This document shows, in pieces, positions 25,301-37,616 of a stretch of 64,000 nucleotides of DNA. Below the pieces are notes generated by a model. The model made no database searches. It had not been told where the DNA came from and worked only from the letters and a program-made list of their open reading frames with translations. Position 1 is the first letter of the stretch, and each line of letters opens with the position of its first letter. The position numbers were made by a program, and so were the translations under genes. Origin of the DNA: Diplosphaera chodatii (Eukaryota; Chlorophyta; Trebouxiophyceae; Prasiolales; Stichococcaceae); the NCBI GenBank assembly GCA_032358165.1, contig JAALGY010000043.1, positions 1 through 64,000 on the forward strand. Reading direction: 5' to 3'.

Positions 25301-28300
25301 GGCGCCAGTCACCACCAGCCTGTCCTGGGTGCAGCCGCCGAGCCCGCCGGCGCCGCCGCCGCTGCCGCCGCGCGCGCCCCAGACCTTTGCGCCCTTCACC
25401 GAGCCGCTGTTCCTGTCGCCGCCGCCCGGCGCCGTGAAGGTCGTGGGGTCATGGGGCCAGTGCGGTGAGCCCACGATGAAGTATACACCAATTCTGCCGT
25501 TCGCTGTGGGATTGCCAGTGCGAGGCTGTCACTCACTGTGTGCTGCCGAGCTCACAAGCTGCCATCAAGGTGTCGCATGGCATGCTGCAAGGGAAGGCGA
25601 GTCTGTCAGAGCCGCTCATCTGACTGTGCCTGACATTCCGACGGTCGTGACGCTGCAGGGGGGCGCTGGGGAAATCCTGCCTACCAGCTCCAAGACATCG
25701 CGTGGCCCGACACCGCATGCCTGGACGGCAACGGCTGCGTGCGCGGCTCCAGCGACTACTGGTCAGCTTCCTGGCCGCCTGTGTGCCCGTGAATGCAGTC
25801 GGAAAAGCTGTTGTGTGCTGCGGTTGGGCAAAGTGTCGTGTGAAACACACCAGGGCGCAGCTGGCAGCAGGGTTACATCGCACCGTGCAGCCGTGCGCAC
25901 GTGCACGGCGTTTGCACGCGTTTGCGCGGCTGCACGGCAGTTGTTGGACGTGCGCACGGCTGTCGGGCAGCGTCAGACAATCTGATCTGCAGGGATTGCA
26001 AGTGCAAACTTATTTTTGCGGTCTGTTTAAGGGCCTGCAAGCTTGCAGGACGCCTAATAGTGCTTGATGGACATGTTTGTGAGTGTTGCACAGTCCGGAC
26101 GCGGCGAATTCAGCCCGGTTTGATGCATCTAGCTGAGCTGGACTTAGTCATCAGGTCGCTGACGTCAACCAAGATCCTTGCACGCTGCCCGGCAGGCCGT
26201 TTCTCGTGCCGTTTCTCGTAGCCCTGGCTGGCAGCTGTGCATGGTGGTTGGCCAGCTGTCTAGGTCGATGCACCTGGCAGCTGAGACCCCGCTGCTGAGC
26301 CGCGGGCACTGGGCCGCTGAGCTGCCGGCCCTGCTGCCGGCTGCAGCGTGGACCCAACCGCCTGTTTCCCACCGTCTGCACACCCCTCCCTCCTTGAACG
26401 CACGTGTCAGCATCGGTATTGCTGGGCTGCAGGCAGTGCCGCCCTGGAGAGCGCCCCACGCTGCCGGCGACGCCGACGGCGCCGACCGCTGCTCCCACTG
26501 CAGCGCCCGCCGCTGCAGGGCTGCCAACGGCGGGCCCGACCGCTGCAGGGCCGCCGACCGCGGCGCCGGCGGCCGCCAACCTGCGGGTCGTGGGGTCCTG
26601 GGCCCAGTGCGGTGAGCACGTTTTTTGAACCCCCAAGTGGCCCCAGATTGTGTGCAGCAACCGGCGGGTTCAGCGCTGCGGTCGAGTCGAGCAACCCCTG
26701 CCAAGGCTCGAGCGTTCTTGATCGCGTTGGGGCGTGTGCTGTCACAAACTGACAGCGGCCCTGCCGTCTCAGTTCTCACCAGCACAGGGCCCTCTGCCTG
26801 TAGGCAGCTCCTAAGGCAGTCGTGCAATCCTGCTCTTCATAGCTTGCAATATATAATCACACCTGCTGCCGCCGTGCAGGCGGGAAATGGGGGAACGATA
26901 AATATATCCTGCAAGATATTGCGTGGCCCGACACCGTCTGCGCCGCAGGCAACGGCTGCGTGCGAGGAAGCGAAGCTTGGTGGTGAGCCGCCGCCCTTGC
27001 CGTGCCGCGCTTGCTGTGACATTTGACAGTACGTCACATGCGTGTTCCACTTCTGCAACACACATTCTCGCTGCGCCAATTGGTGCAAGCCATTTCATTT
27101 GTCGGCACGTTGGGCCAAACTGCCAGCCTGAAACCTCTCCTGCCAAGCCGTCAAAGCACGTGCAAGGCCATCACCAACAGTGCACTTTTTGAGCAGGGCA
27201 ATGTTCTGCACCCTGCAGGCAGTGCCGCCCGGGGGAGCAGTCCACAGTCCCCGCAGCCCCCACCGCCGCCCCCACCCGGGTTCCAATGGCGGCCCCCACC
27301 GCGGCCCCCTCGGCAGCCCCCACGGCCGCCCCAGCCGGCTCCGACCCCAGGGCGCCGCCGGCCGCCGCCGCCGAAGCGCCGCCGCCGCTGTTCGGCGGGC
27401 AGCCGCCGCCGCGTCCCACCGAGGCCCCCGCCACGGCAGCCCCCACGGCGCAGCCGACCGCCGTCCCGAGCGCCGGGCCCCAAGTCCGGACCGTCGGCGC
27501 CTGGTCCCAGTGCGGTGAGGGCTGGATGCCGTCCAAGTGTCCAAACACATACAGATGAACTAACCATGAAGGGGGGGCGCCAGTGGCAGACCAGCAGGTA
27601 AGCGTCTTGGGCGGAGCTGTGGGGGGCGTCGGTGTTGCTGTGATGGGCCCAGCTGTGATGGGCCGGAGACGATGTCCTTCAGCTGCCCTACTGCCGAATC
27701 ACCGAGAGGACCTTGCATTGCTGATGTCTAGTTGAATCTGTACATACTGTTGCTGTGTAGGAGGGAAATGGGGCAATGATTTATACGCGCTCCAGGACAT
27801 CGCGTGGCCGGACACCGCGTGCGCCGCCGGCAGCGGCTGCGTGAGGGGAAGCTGGTGATTTTTCTGCAAATGTTTTTCATGCCGATGCATTGCCGGGCGG
27901 TCAGTGGTCATGACCTGCTGTGACCTGTGGCTGCTGTTGCAGACATTGCAAAATAGCAGCAGGCAGGACTGCCGCACTGCAGTATGGCAGCATGTCCACG
28001 GCGCCTGTCAAGAACCAGCAGCTTACATCGTGGTGATGCAGATATGCGAGTTCGTCATGTTGCAGGCAGTGCCGCCCTGGAGAGGCCCCCACCACGCCTG
28101 TAGCCACACCCGCACCCTCTGCAGCCCCGACCACGCCCATCCAGGAGGGGACTCCCAGCCGGACGCCGGCGGGACCCGAGCCGACCGCTGCGCCGACCGC
28201 GCCAACCCAGCTCGCAAACATGTGGTCGCAGTGCGGTGAGCCTCTCAAATGCGCCAGCCCACTGGCCTGTGGTGCCGGCAGCGCACTCTGCTGGGTGCTG

Positions 28301-30010
28301 GTGTGGAACGCACAAAGATCAACCTGTGTCATGACGTGCCATGAATGTCTGCAGGGGGGCGGTGGGGCAACGCAAAGTTCCCGCTCCTCGATGCCGCCTG
28401 GCCCGACACCGCCTGCATCGACGGCAGCGCCTGCACCCGGCTGTCAGCCGATTTTTGGTGAGCACAAAAGCACGGACCCTACATCAACAGCTGCAATGAG
28501 CGTGTGCAGGCGCCTGTGCGTACCAGCATACCATACATCAGCGGCAGCCACGTGACATCGTGCCTGCTACCCTAACGCCTGCAGCTGGACATGTGAACAG
28601 ACCGTTGCATGCTGATGTTACTTTGTCACAGGTGTTGTGGTTGTTGCCGCCGCGCCACGGCTGGAAGCCACCTTCACAAGCACAACCCTGCCCCCTGCTG
28701 CCGCCACGAGCTGCTGTGCATGTCACCCCGCAGGCAGTGCCGGCCGCTGCCGCCGACGGCGGCGCCGACGGCGGTGCCCACTCGCGCACCCACGGCCGCC
28801 CCGACGTCCGAGCTGCCGACCCAGGCGCCCACCTCGGCCGCCCCCACCGCAGGTGTGTCGAGCCACCGCCTCCTGCCCGGCCAACCGCACCACACATGCT
28901 TGGAATGGGTGCTCCCACCACCCCCGCTGCCAGCCTCGCAGGGACTGCTGAGCTGCCCAGGTGTTGCGGCCGTCTGCCAGAGTGTCATGCGGCCCCTTTG
29001 CGCACCCTGCCAGCGGATGCTACCTTGAAGCAGCGGCCGCATGCCAGCTCCGGCCTTGATCACGCTCGGCGCTCTGCCCTGCAGTGCCGGCGCCCCCCCC
29101 TGGAGCCGGCGGCCTGCCCACCTACGCCTCGCGGCCGACCGCCCCAGCGGCGCAGCCGTCACCTGCGACCGAGGCCCCCACCGCCGCACCCACAGACGCC
29201 GCCGCGTCCCCGCCGCCGGCGACGGCGGAAGACGCCCCGTCCGACCCGCCGCCGCCGCCGCCGCTGCCGCAGGTCACCCGCATGAAGCTGGCCGGCGCCT
29301 GGGGGCAGTGCGGTGCGCATCTCCCTGTCGGAGTGAAAGTGGTCGGAACATCTGCTGTATCACCACAGCTGCTGTATGATGCAACACCCTGCGCTACCTG
29401 TATACTGTATTCAGTCGCGCAGCTCGCTTGTTCCCAAGTGTCTGCCTGTGGTGCCACGCGGCGGTGCCAGTGTGCGCCGGCCGCCGCGAGCATGTGCGTC
29501 TGACGATCGCGTGATCCTGCCTGACGGCCACCGCTGCGCTGCAGGGGGGCTGTGGGGCAACGCGGCGTACCCCACGGACGCGCAGTGGCGCGACACCGTC
29601 TGCTCCTCCGGCACGACCTGTACTCGCCTCAGCATCGACTACTGGTGCGCGGCAGCCTGTATGCCTGTCTACCCTGAATCCGCTACCCCCTTGAATCCCT
29701 GAAATCAAAATGCGCAAACACCCCGTGCTCAGCCAGCCTACCCTGCATCTCGCTCAGCGCACTCACTGGTGCGCAGCAGCCGCTGATCGGACCGTGATGC
29801 ATGTCTGCCTATGCAAAACCACTGAAGAAAAGGATCCCACAGCTGCTGCGCACTGTGGTGGTCGTATCCGATGGTGCCCTACACCAGGCATCCAGATTCA
29901 ATCAAGATTGCTTCCACAACCCCGCCACTGCCCACAGCACCTGGTGTCCACAAGGTGACAGCACTTTGACGACATGTTTCCTGCTTGTGCGCAGGCAGTG
30001 CCGACCTTGA
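22336..30010 (+). CDS. Secreted AA15/AA10-like lytic polysaccharide monooxygenase with five CBM1-like cellulose-binding modules
   Basis: Twenty-two exons close in phase to 829 residues: 22,336-22,428; 22,816-22,888; 23,048-23,127; 23,258-23,299; 23,467-23,556; 23,801-23,879; 24,031-24,062; 24,205-24,331; 24,557-24,659; 24,910-25,039; 25,335-25,464; 25,659-25,761; 26,433-26,611; 26,880-26,982; 27,219-27,514; 27,761-27,854; 28,066-28,235; 28,355-28,457; 28,734-28,852; 29,085-29,312; 29,545-29,644; 29,995-30,010. A signal peptide would leave His27 (HAYLMEPAARNW) as the N-terminal copper ligand; His110 (STAHWGRFELRLCP) is the second brace histidine. CVMQFRWVTGNSCW and FWNCADVRI complete the chitin-binding type 4/LPMO_10 fold; the HAYLMEP.AR start resembles AA15. 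Residues 250-322 are an SPPP linker. Five modules of the form W.QCGG.WGN...DT.C..G.C.R.S..YWQCRP follow, near 322, 416, 549, 637 and 787. Family members oxidise cellulose or chitin; the substrate here is inferred. The third intron is GC-AG. Confidence 0.93.
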
Positions 30011-30516
30011 GGAGCGCACCACCTGCTACACATCATTGGTTCAGGCCACCCCCGCAAGTATTTGCGGCGCAAGCTCGCGTGGCACCGTGCGCAGGCTCGG
30101 CTTTCGGCACATGGGATCAGCAGGACTACGAAGCGCACAGATGAAATGGCCACCCTTCAGTTTCCAGCAGAGCATACAAGCGCGCTGTTATTTGTTGCAG
30201 CGTTTGTCGGTAGATCTTTTGCAGGCGGGCGGCCTAATTGGGCCGCACCGCACCTTTGGTAGACTTCAGTCTTGCATGTCTTCCAGCTTTGTTCGCCGAG
30301 GTAGATGTTCAGGCAATACGTCAGGTCGTCAGGCGAGCTGTTCTCATTCGTGCCCATGCCCCCATTGATTGCTGGGGTGCATGCGTGTTGTGTCAGTGCA
30401 GTTGACAGGCAGGTTGATTCAAGATAGCTGTAGTCGGCGGTTGCAGAATTGCAATTGCATCGGTGCGCAAACAGTATGGTAGCTTGTATTCTGCATGTGT
30501 GCATGGCCTGATCAAT

Positions 30517-30521
30517 TGTAA
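30517..30521 (+). terminator. TGTAA poly(A) signal of the LPMO gene
   Basis: TGTAA lies about 510 bases after the stop at 30,008-30,010. The stretch 30,011-31,404 contains no supported gene: it holds the 3' UTR of this gene and the 3' flank of the convergent minus-strand kinase gene. Confidence 0.5.
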
Positions 30522-31404
30522 AGCACAGTAAGCATGCTAGCTAGGCCTATAGGCAGGCAGGCAGTCATTTCAAAGCTCGTACACTCATCGCTGTGATGTG
30601 CACTTGTGCTGTACCACATGTGCACTCCTCTGACAAAAGCGCTTTGGACTAAACCTCACTACCAACAGCATTTCACTGCTGACCAACCTGCTGCTCCACA
30701 TGTTTGACATGTCGGCCTGTCGTGAACAGGCGAAAATCGAACCCCTATACGAGGTTCAAAGCTACAGACACAAGCACCAATCGACCGCACACACATGTAC
30801 ACTCCATGCCTGAAACGCAGTAGATACATCCCTTCGACAGCTCTGTCGCATGCCCGCGGGCAAACAGTACTGAGCACGCAAAAGCACACGTTCAACGTGC
30901 AGGCCAAAGGCACTGCAACCTTCACAACCGACATGTCTACAGCATACAGTACCCGCAATGGCAGGTCCAGCCACGGCAGAATTGGCAACTCACAGCGCCC
31001 TGCATGTAATTGCTGTAAGTGTTGCAGTGGTCAATGTTCGCGATGAGCCTTTCCCAAGGCACAACCTCTGGTGGCCGTTTGCTGCAGCATGGTCACTTCC
31101 GCTTGTATACTATAACGAAAGCGCGGCCCCTCTCATGTTTTATATCTGTTCAGGTGCACAATCACCGAGGTTAGACCGGCGGCAGGGCTGCTGCATGGGC
31201 GGGGATGCAGTGAAGCCGTCTGCCGCTGTCGGCCGAGTAGTTGCTGATTTTCTGCTTTGGAGATTGGCGGCTTTGAGCTGCCAGACTGCTGTTTTTGCTG
31301 CCGCCTGGGCGGCACGCCGATGCTGACGAAACCCTGCAGCGCCCAAAACACCCTGCGAGGCCTCAGGCAGGGCGCAGGGTCGCTGAGACCAGCATGGCCG
31401 CTGT

Positions 31405-34400
31405 TCAGGCGGCGCCCGTGGCAGCTGCCGCCGGCGGTTCACAACTGTCTGTGCTGCCCTGCAGCGCCTCGCGAGCCGGCGGCGGTGGTCCGGGTTCTGA
31501 GCTGCCCTGCAGCGCCTCGAGCGCCGCCACGAGCTGCGGCGCCGTCGGCCGCGCCGCCACGTCCCGGGACAGGCAGGCCTCGATGAGCGCCGCCGCCGCG
31601 TCGCAGCACTCGACGCCCACCTCGATGCCCCTGCAGCCAGCGGCAGTTCAGGGTTGAGCCTGCTAGGACGGCAGCTGTCGTGGTGTGCAGAGCAGTGCCG
31701 GTCATTTGACGCTGCGCAAGCTGATGTCTGGTGCTAGCGAGCTACCGACACGAAAGCGCTTACACAGTCTCCAGGTTTATGGTTTGGGGCGTGTTCAGCC
31801 ACCACGCATGACGCACCGCATCCGGGCCCGGACGGGCAGCTCCCCGGTGACCAGCTCCCACAGCACCACGCCAAACGCGTAGCAGTCCCCTGCCTGCGCA
31901 TGCGGCCGGAACGACTGGGAGGATGAGATCCATTAGCAGACAGCCATGTGGCCAGGTCCTGCAGTGCCGTGGCAGGGCTGCGAGGCTGTGCGGAGTGGCA
32001 AGCTGGCGCAGAGGGGCTTCGCACCTGCGCTGCCGTGCCGGCTGCCGCCGCGTCGTCGCAGGGGCTGGTCTGCATCAGAACCTCCGGCGGCAGGTACACC
32101 TGCAGCGTGATCACACAGGGTGTCCCGCTGACGGACAGCCTGACTGAAAGCCCCGGCGCCAGGCGCTGGGCGATGCCGCCGCGAGGGCTCTGCAGTGCCC
32201 GCCAGCTGTCGGCCGCCGAAACGGGGTGTCAGGATGTGGACAGGGAGTGACAGTTCAGCGGGCTGTCAGGTTCCACTCACGAAGGTGCCCTCCGGGGCGT
32301 TCAGCCCCACGGTGTTGAGGTGGCAGGCCAGGCCCACGTCCGCGACCTTGGCGCGCCCCGAGCCGTCCAGCAGGATGTTGCTGGACTTGATGTCCCTGCG
32401 GCGCGGTGCCCAGGCTGGGAAGCAGGCAAGTAAGTGAGGCCGCGTGCCAGGGCGGAGCTCACAGACCTGCGCGGGCGCCGGCGGCCGCCCCGCTCCTGCA
32501 AAACGGCTGTGGGCTGCTACGTCTTGCTAAAAACCCTGGCACCGACAATTACTGTGCAATCAGCAGGGGCGCCTTTTGTAGGGTTTTGCGAGCCGCCGGC
32601 AGCGAAAGCCAGGCTCCCACCTGTGCACGACGCCGCAGGCGTGCAGGTAGGCCAGGCCGCGCGCGGCGTCCAGCGCGACGCCGCGGCCGGCGCCGCGCCA
32701 CAGCAGCGGCGGCCCCCGCGCCGGGTCGCTCAGCAGCCGCCGCAGGTTGCCGCCGGCGCAGTACCTGCGACCGGGGAACGGCGGCTCAGGCGCCGTGACA
32801 CGCGACAGGCTGCGCCGCCGTTGAGTCTGCCAGCATGTTTCTTGTGGCAATCGTCTGACTTGCTGGCTGGACCTCCAGAGGCATTGAGCCAAACGACGAC
32901 AGGCAGCCGAGCTCACATACGCCGGTGCTGCAGAGCCCGTCGTAATTGACACGCAAAACAGACACTCAAACAGACACTCAAACACAGGCCAGAAAGGCGC
33001 GCACTCCATGACGAGCACGGCGTCGGCGGCGTGCTGCAGGCTGGCGCCGTAAAACTGCACCACGTTGGCGTCGCGCGACACGCGGCGCATCACCCCCACC
33101 TCCTGCCGCAGCCTGCGGACGTGTCACGATCGGAAAATGAGACGCAGCGCCATGCGCATTGCTGGTGAGCACATGGTAGCTGCTGTACACCCAGGGGCGC
33201 CAAGGCTGCGAGGCGGCGGCAGCCTCGGAGCCGCCCGCTGGCATGCAGCCCAGCAACCAGCCTGTCACGTGCAGGCAGCCACACAGAGCAAAGCCCCGAG
33301 GAACGTTTGTATTGCAGAAGAAACTGGAGATGTGAATTCATCGGCACCTGGCCAGCGTGGCAGGCTGCGCCGCCGCCGCCGCGGACAGCACCTTCAGCGC
33401 CACCTTCTGCCCGCCAGACTCCCGCTGCCCCAGGTACACCTGCGGTGTACACCCAAACAGGTTTGCATCCATCTCGGTGCTGTGATTTGTACATCACATG
33501 GGCCATTGTGGTGGTCCAGTCGGAAGCAGTGAGCGAGCGGCAGCAGCTGCAGGTTCAAAACGTTGGGGAGCGTTAGAGATACCAGCAGAAAGCAATGTGC
33601 AGGAAGCGCAGCTGCACTGGGATCAGCCGGCTGCACCAGTGCCGCAGCAGCGCACGGCGCCGGAGGCCGACTGACGCGCCTGATGCCGACCCTCCACAAG
33701 CAACGGTCGCAGACAGCAGGGCAGAAGTTCCAGGCGCACGCCGACCTCGGGATAGAGATTCAAGGGGTAGTTAAAGAATGAAGTTCTTTAACTACCCCTA
33801 GAGATTCCAAAAGCACGCCCACCTCGGAGGAGGCGCCCCGGCCGACCAGCATGCGCCGCCCCGCGGCGCCGGCGACGAAGCGCACCCAGCAGCCGTCGGC
33901 GCCGTCCTGGACGAACAGGCGCCCGGCGCCCGGGCCGCCGGCCGCGCACGCGCCCCCCTGCAGCCAGGCGGCCGCCTTCTGGTGCGCGGCGCTCCCCCGC
34001 GGCCGCCGCTGCCGCCGCACGTGCGCCCGGCCCGCGACTGCAGGGTGGTCACGAGCGCTGAGCCGGGGGCTGCACCTGCTGTGGATCCAGGTCTGCAGAC
34101 AGCCTCTTGCCAAGGGGTGCACTGTGCCCATACGTCGTCAGGCGTGAGCTTGAGGGTCTGCTTGATCGGTTGCGAGGCACAGCGGAGCGCACCCAACATA
34201 GCCGCCAGCACGGCGAGAGCCACGACCGCCAGGGCAGTCGCCACGCCGATCTTGGTCTTTGAACACGCTGGCCTCCTGCGGCCGTCCATAGAGTAACTGA
34301 AATGTTCAGCCCTAATGCGATGGTTGTGATGGGTACAGCGCCTCAATGCAGCCATGCACGTGCAATACCTGGTACAGGAAAGAGCGGTTTCAGTGGACAT

Positions 34401-36612
34401 TGTGGCACAAAGGCGTGCTCGCACCGCTGAACGTCGCTGGTTGCCACAGCTGCAGGCGCAGCCTGCGAGCTGATGCCGACCACCGTGCCATTTGCCATGG
34501 CCTGCAAGAATGCAAGAAAGCGTGAGGCAGGCATGCCAGTCGTCCTGAGGCTGGGCGCAGGCTGCGGCCTGCAGCCGACGGCCAGCAGGGCGGCAGCTGG
34601 GAGGATCCCGCACCACTCACCAGGCTGGTGGACGACTGGAGGAGGCTCAAAACCGTCAGCCGGTACCCGTGCTGGGCTGTGGCTGCTGGGAGCAGCGGCA
34701 TGACCTGCGAAGCGGCAGCATGTCACAACACCGCACGGTTTCCTTGCAGCTCTATTCCATCATCCCTGCAGTGGCACACGTGCCAGCAGCGCATCCACTG
34801 TGGCAGGGGGTCAAGATGCGGCGATCGGTTGCGAGGCAGCTGGAATGTCGCACCGCTGGCCAGACCACATTCGGTGAGGCTGCAGGCGCGCTGCCCTCGT
34901 ACTGGTACCAGACATCAGCGATGCCGCCGGCTGAGTCTGCTGATGTCCCCCTACAGAGAAGATACTGCGGGATGTGGCCTCGGTCGCTCTTGTGCCTGCC
35001 AATGAGATGCTCTGAATGCTCTCAACGAGATGCCAGCGCCACAAGGTGATGCACAGGCATAGGTGCTGGTGGTACGTAGCCGGCCGTTTTCACGATCATG
35101 CTCTGTAACTCGACTTCAGACTCTCCACTTCGGAACCCTGACAGCTCACCCGGAGTCTGCTGGTGCCCGTCTCCAGGCGGAGACGTTTGCTGCCAGAATG
35201 TCCACTGGGAGGCCGGCCTGCGCCGCCGCATCCGCAAACCCCAGCAGAAAGCCGGTCTGCGCTGCGTCGCTGGTCAGCAGCGGCTGCTTGCCCACCGAAG
35301 TGATCTGCATGGCAGCGCTGGAGGCTCTCAGCCGCAAGCATGGCCACTGATGGCAACACTGCGCGTCATCTTGTGCTTCCGCATAGTATTCGGCTCTTGA
35401 GACTGCAGGATCCATCGGTTTGCAGCAGCAGGACGGCCTCGCACCCTGACGACGCTGTGGCAGGCTACACTGAATACTGAAGGTGGGCGGGCCTGCGCTG
35501 CGCCCCCTGCCGCGAGCTGCACCTTGACGATCTCAGGCGCCGGAGCAGCGCGGGCGGAGAGCGCAAAGGTGGTGGCATACACGCCAGCCTGCGATCAGTG
35601 GCAAAAACGGTAATGCCTGGGTGGTTCGCCAGAGCGCACATGCAGGTGCTGCTGAGCGGTACAGGTGAGCTCAAGGATGCTCCACAGCCTTCTTGTCAGC
35701 AGATGCACTGAAATGTACCTGGCCGCCGAATGCCTTCTCGGTGGCAAGCAACCGCACAAGAGACTCGAACGTCAGCTGCGCCTGAGCTGTCTCGACGGCT
35801 GCCCTGATGTACACGACGGCCTCCTCATCCACCGACTCCAGCTGCTCCAGCCCTGTGGAGAAACTTCACCTGGTTGGCCTCCCTGCTCTTCAGACAGTGA
35901 GCGCGCACGGCCGCTTGTGAGCGGATGACATGCGCGGGCACAGGGGTTGCATTGTTCCGCAGGGCGCTCACCTGATGCGTTGGCGGGGTGCTCTGTGTAG
36001 CGCACGAACCGGATCGTGCACGCGCCTGGCTGGCTGTTCGTGACTTCCTGCAGATATGTGATGCTTGTCAGCAGCCATCATCAGCCAGCGCAGTGGGCCG
36101 CCGCCGACCATCAGCAGCAGCCAGCCAGCAGGCGCAGACTCAAGTACGATCTCGGGTCCAACGCGGGACGCGCCTGCTCCACGAAAGTGCGCCAGCCGGC
36201 CTCCAGAGCCGCCCGCTGCCGCACGATGCCGCGCCCCACCATGCGGAACACGCAGCGGTAGAGGGGCCTGCGCGCACCAGTGGTATATCAGAGCGCCCAG
36301 CGGATCAGGGGTACTCCTGCATGTGCTCAGTGCCCCATGGTGCAGCTGATCACTCTGAGGGCGTCATGTAGCAGGCTGCGCCATGTCATCTGCCGGAATT
36401 GGGATGCGGCACACTCACAGGTAGCCGGGCGGCAATGGCCATTGTGCAGGCGACATGACACCCTGGTTGGCTCCGCTGCTGCCCGCTGTGGCTGCCTGCC
36501 GCAGCCGTCTGGCAGACACGCCGTGACGCCGGCCGCTGTGCCGCTGACTGTCCGCCCCGGTTGCTGCCACAAATGCATGCACACATGCCAGCAGCAGCGC
36601 CCATCGTAGCAT
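31405..36612 (-). CDS. Receptor-like kinase: signal peptide, ectodomain, one TM segment, cytoplasmic kinase
   Basis: Signal peptide MLRWALLLACVHAFVAATG at 36,419-36,612. Ectodomain exons: 36,174-36,267; 35,972-36,047; 35,719-35,852; 35,469-35,588; 35,185-35,346; about 34,880-35,010; about 34,630-34,730; about 34,420-34,500. TM exon 34,134-34,275 (IGVATALAVVALAVLAAML). Kinase exons: 33,823-34,092; 33,348-33,439; 33,005-33,112; 32,621-32,764; 32,281-32,395; 32,025-32,099; 31,817-31,914; 31,405-31,630. Kinase motifs: GRGASSEVYLG loop split by an intron, VALKVL lysine, RQEVGVM helix C, LVMEYCAGGNL hinge, HRDIKSSNILLD, DVG in place of DFG, PPE in place of APE, FGVVLWELVTGE, and RDVAARPT. Its N-terminal partner is 1 kb away in the opposite direction and has the same domain order and intron phases. 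The ectodomain (for example IVRQRAALEAGW, TIRFVRYTEHPANASG) is unknown to me. The second intron appears to be GC-AG (GAGCAG|gcgcgt). Three middle ectodomain exons are approximate. Confidence 0.88.
33733..33829. repeat. Hairpin (foldback) element with flanking direct repeats, inside a kinase intron
   Basis: Perfect 16-bp inverted repeats AGGGGTAGTTAAAGAA at 33,763-33,778 and its complement at 33,784-33,799, with a 5-nt loop. The hairpin is flanked by the direct repeat agagattc at 33,754-33,761 and 33,800-33,807, as expected for an 8-bp target-site duplication. Outside that, gcacgcc(g/c)acctcgg occurs at about 33,735 and again at about 33,813, where it covers the splice donor of the adjacent exon. 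The element lies in the intron that interrupts the kinase glycine loop. Confidence 0.8.
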
Positions 36613-37616
36613 GTGGTAGCCACAGCCTGCTGCTTCCTTTCACATGAGTCAGGGTACCTCAGCAGGCCCCGTTCTCAGTGGTCAGCCGTGCGATGCCTGT
36701 GCTGAAGATCCAATACCGCAGCACAGGCAGCACAGCGCCAGCAGCGAGGGTGCGTGAGGGGCTATGTAGGAGCTGTGGTGAGCACCCTGAAGCTGTCCAG
36801 CGAGAAGAAGCGGGAAATCACAGCGATCCTGACAGGCTTGCAGGTGTCACATGACCACGCACCCTGGACCCAACGGGGCAAGATTTAACCTGGGCTGGGC
36901 AGAACTTGACTGTGCTGCTTCAAGAGACCGTCATGCACCGTGATACAGCCAGGCGTGCAAGGACGGCGCGTGATGCTGACTGGAGGCTTTCGTTGGCCAG
37001 CTGACCCGTGACGCAGCCAGGCAGCCTGCACGCAATGTGACACTAGAGTCTCACAACTGCGCTGTAACAGCTAGAATCTAGCCGTCAGCACTTCAGTAAC
37101 ATCGCATCGGCTATGCGATCTGGTGCGAAACGCGTGCAACAGAACCATTCATGCAGGCAACTCTTGACTGACAGTTTGTTGCCGTCGCACTGGATGCTGC
37201 TGTACATGTTGACCTGCAGCTGAGTGGCACTTCCCACGGGGGCAGCATGCCTGCAGTACGCCAAATGTTAGCTGGCTGACAGCCACCTTGGCTGACCAGG
37301 CAAACCCCAGAACCGGGCTCAAAGCTCACGTTGCAGGTGTGCACGCACTTTGATATGCTGCTTGAAGGCTCACAGTAGGATTTGATCGCCACCTTGGGCT
37401 AGGTCATCGAGGTCATGTCGAACATGCCTCAGGATGCAAGCCACAAACTTGTCTTGAACTTCAACGGCCAGCGTTGCAGCAGCAGCACCACCCCATTCTC
37501 GTCTGCCTGTGCTCACAGAAGTGTCGCACCCCTCAGATCACGGCTTGGCGCTGCTCCCGTCGCTGTACCTCCAAGGGGTAGTGTTGGTCCAGTGCAGATC
37601 TCCGCAGCGCAGCGGC
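36613..37616. promoter_or_regulatory. Shared intergenic region between divergent kinase genes
   Basis: About 1.0 kb between the start codons at 36,612 (minus) and 37,617 (plus). It must hold both promoters and 5' UTRs. No TATA-like or other element is convincing by eye. A minus-strand open frame at 37,111-37,392 is Cys-rich but has no splice support and no leader, and is probably chance. Confidence 0.5.

Noticed and set aside
30725..30765. tRNA-like 'ggttcgat' on the minus strand
   Set aside because: No complementary stem around the loop and no cloverleaf.
37111..37392. Cys-rich minus-strand open frame between the two kinases
   Set aside because: No leader, no splice sites and no family resemblance; the location is the shared promoter region.
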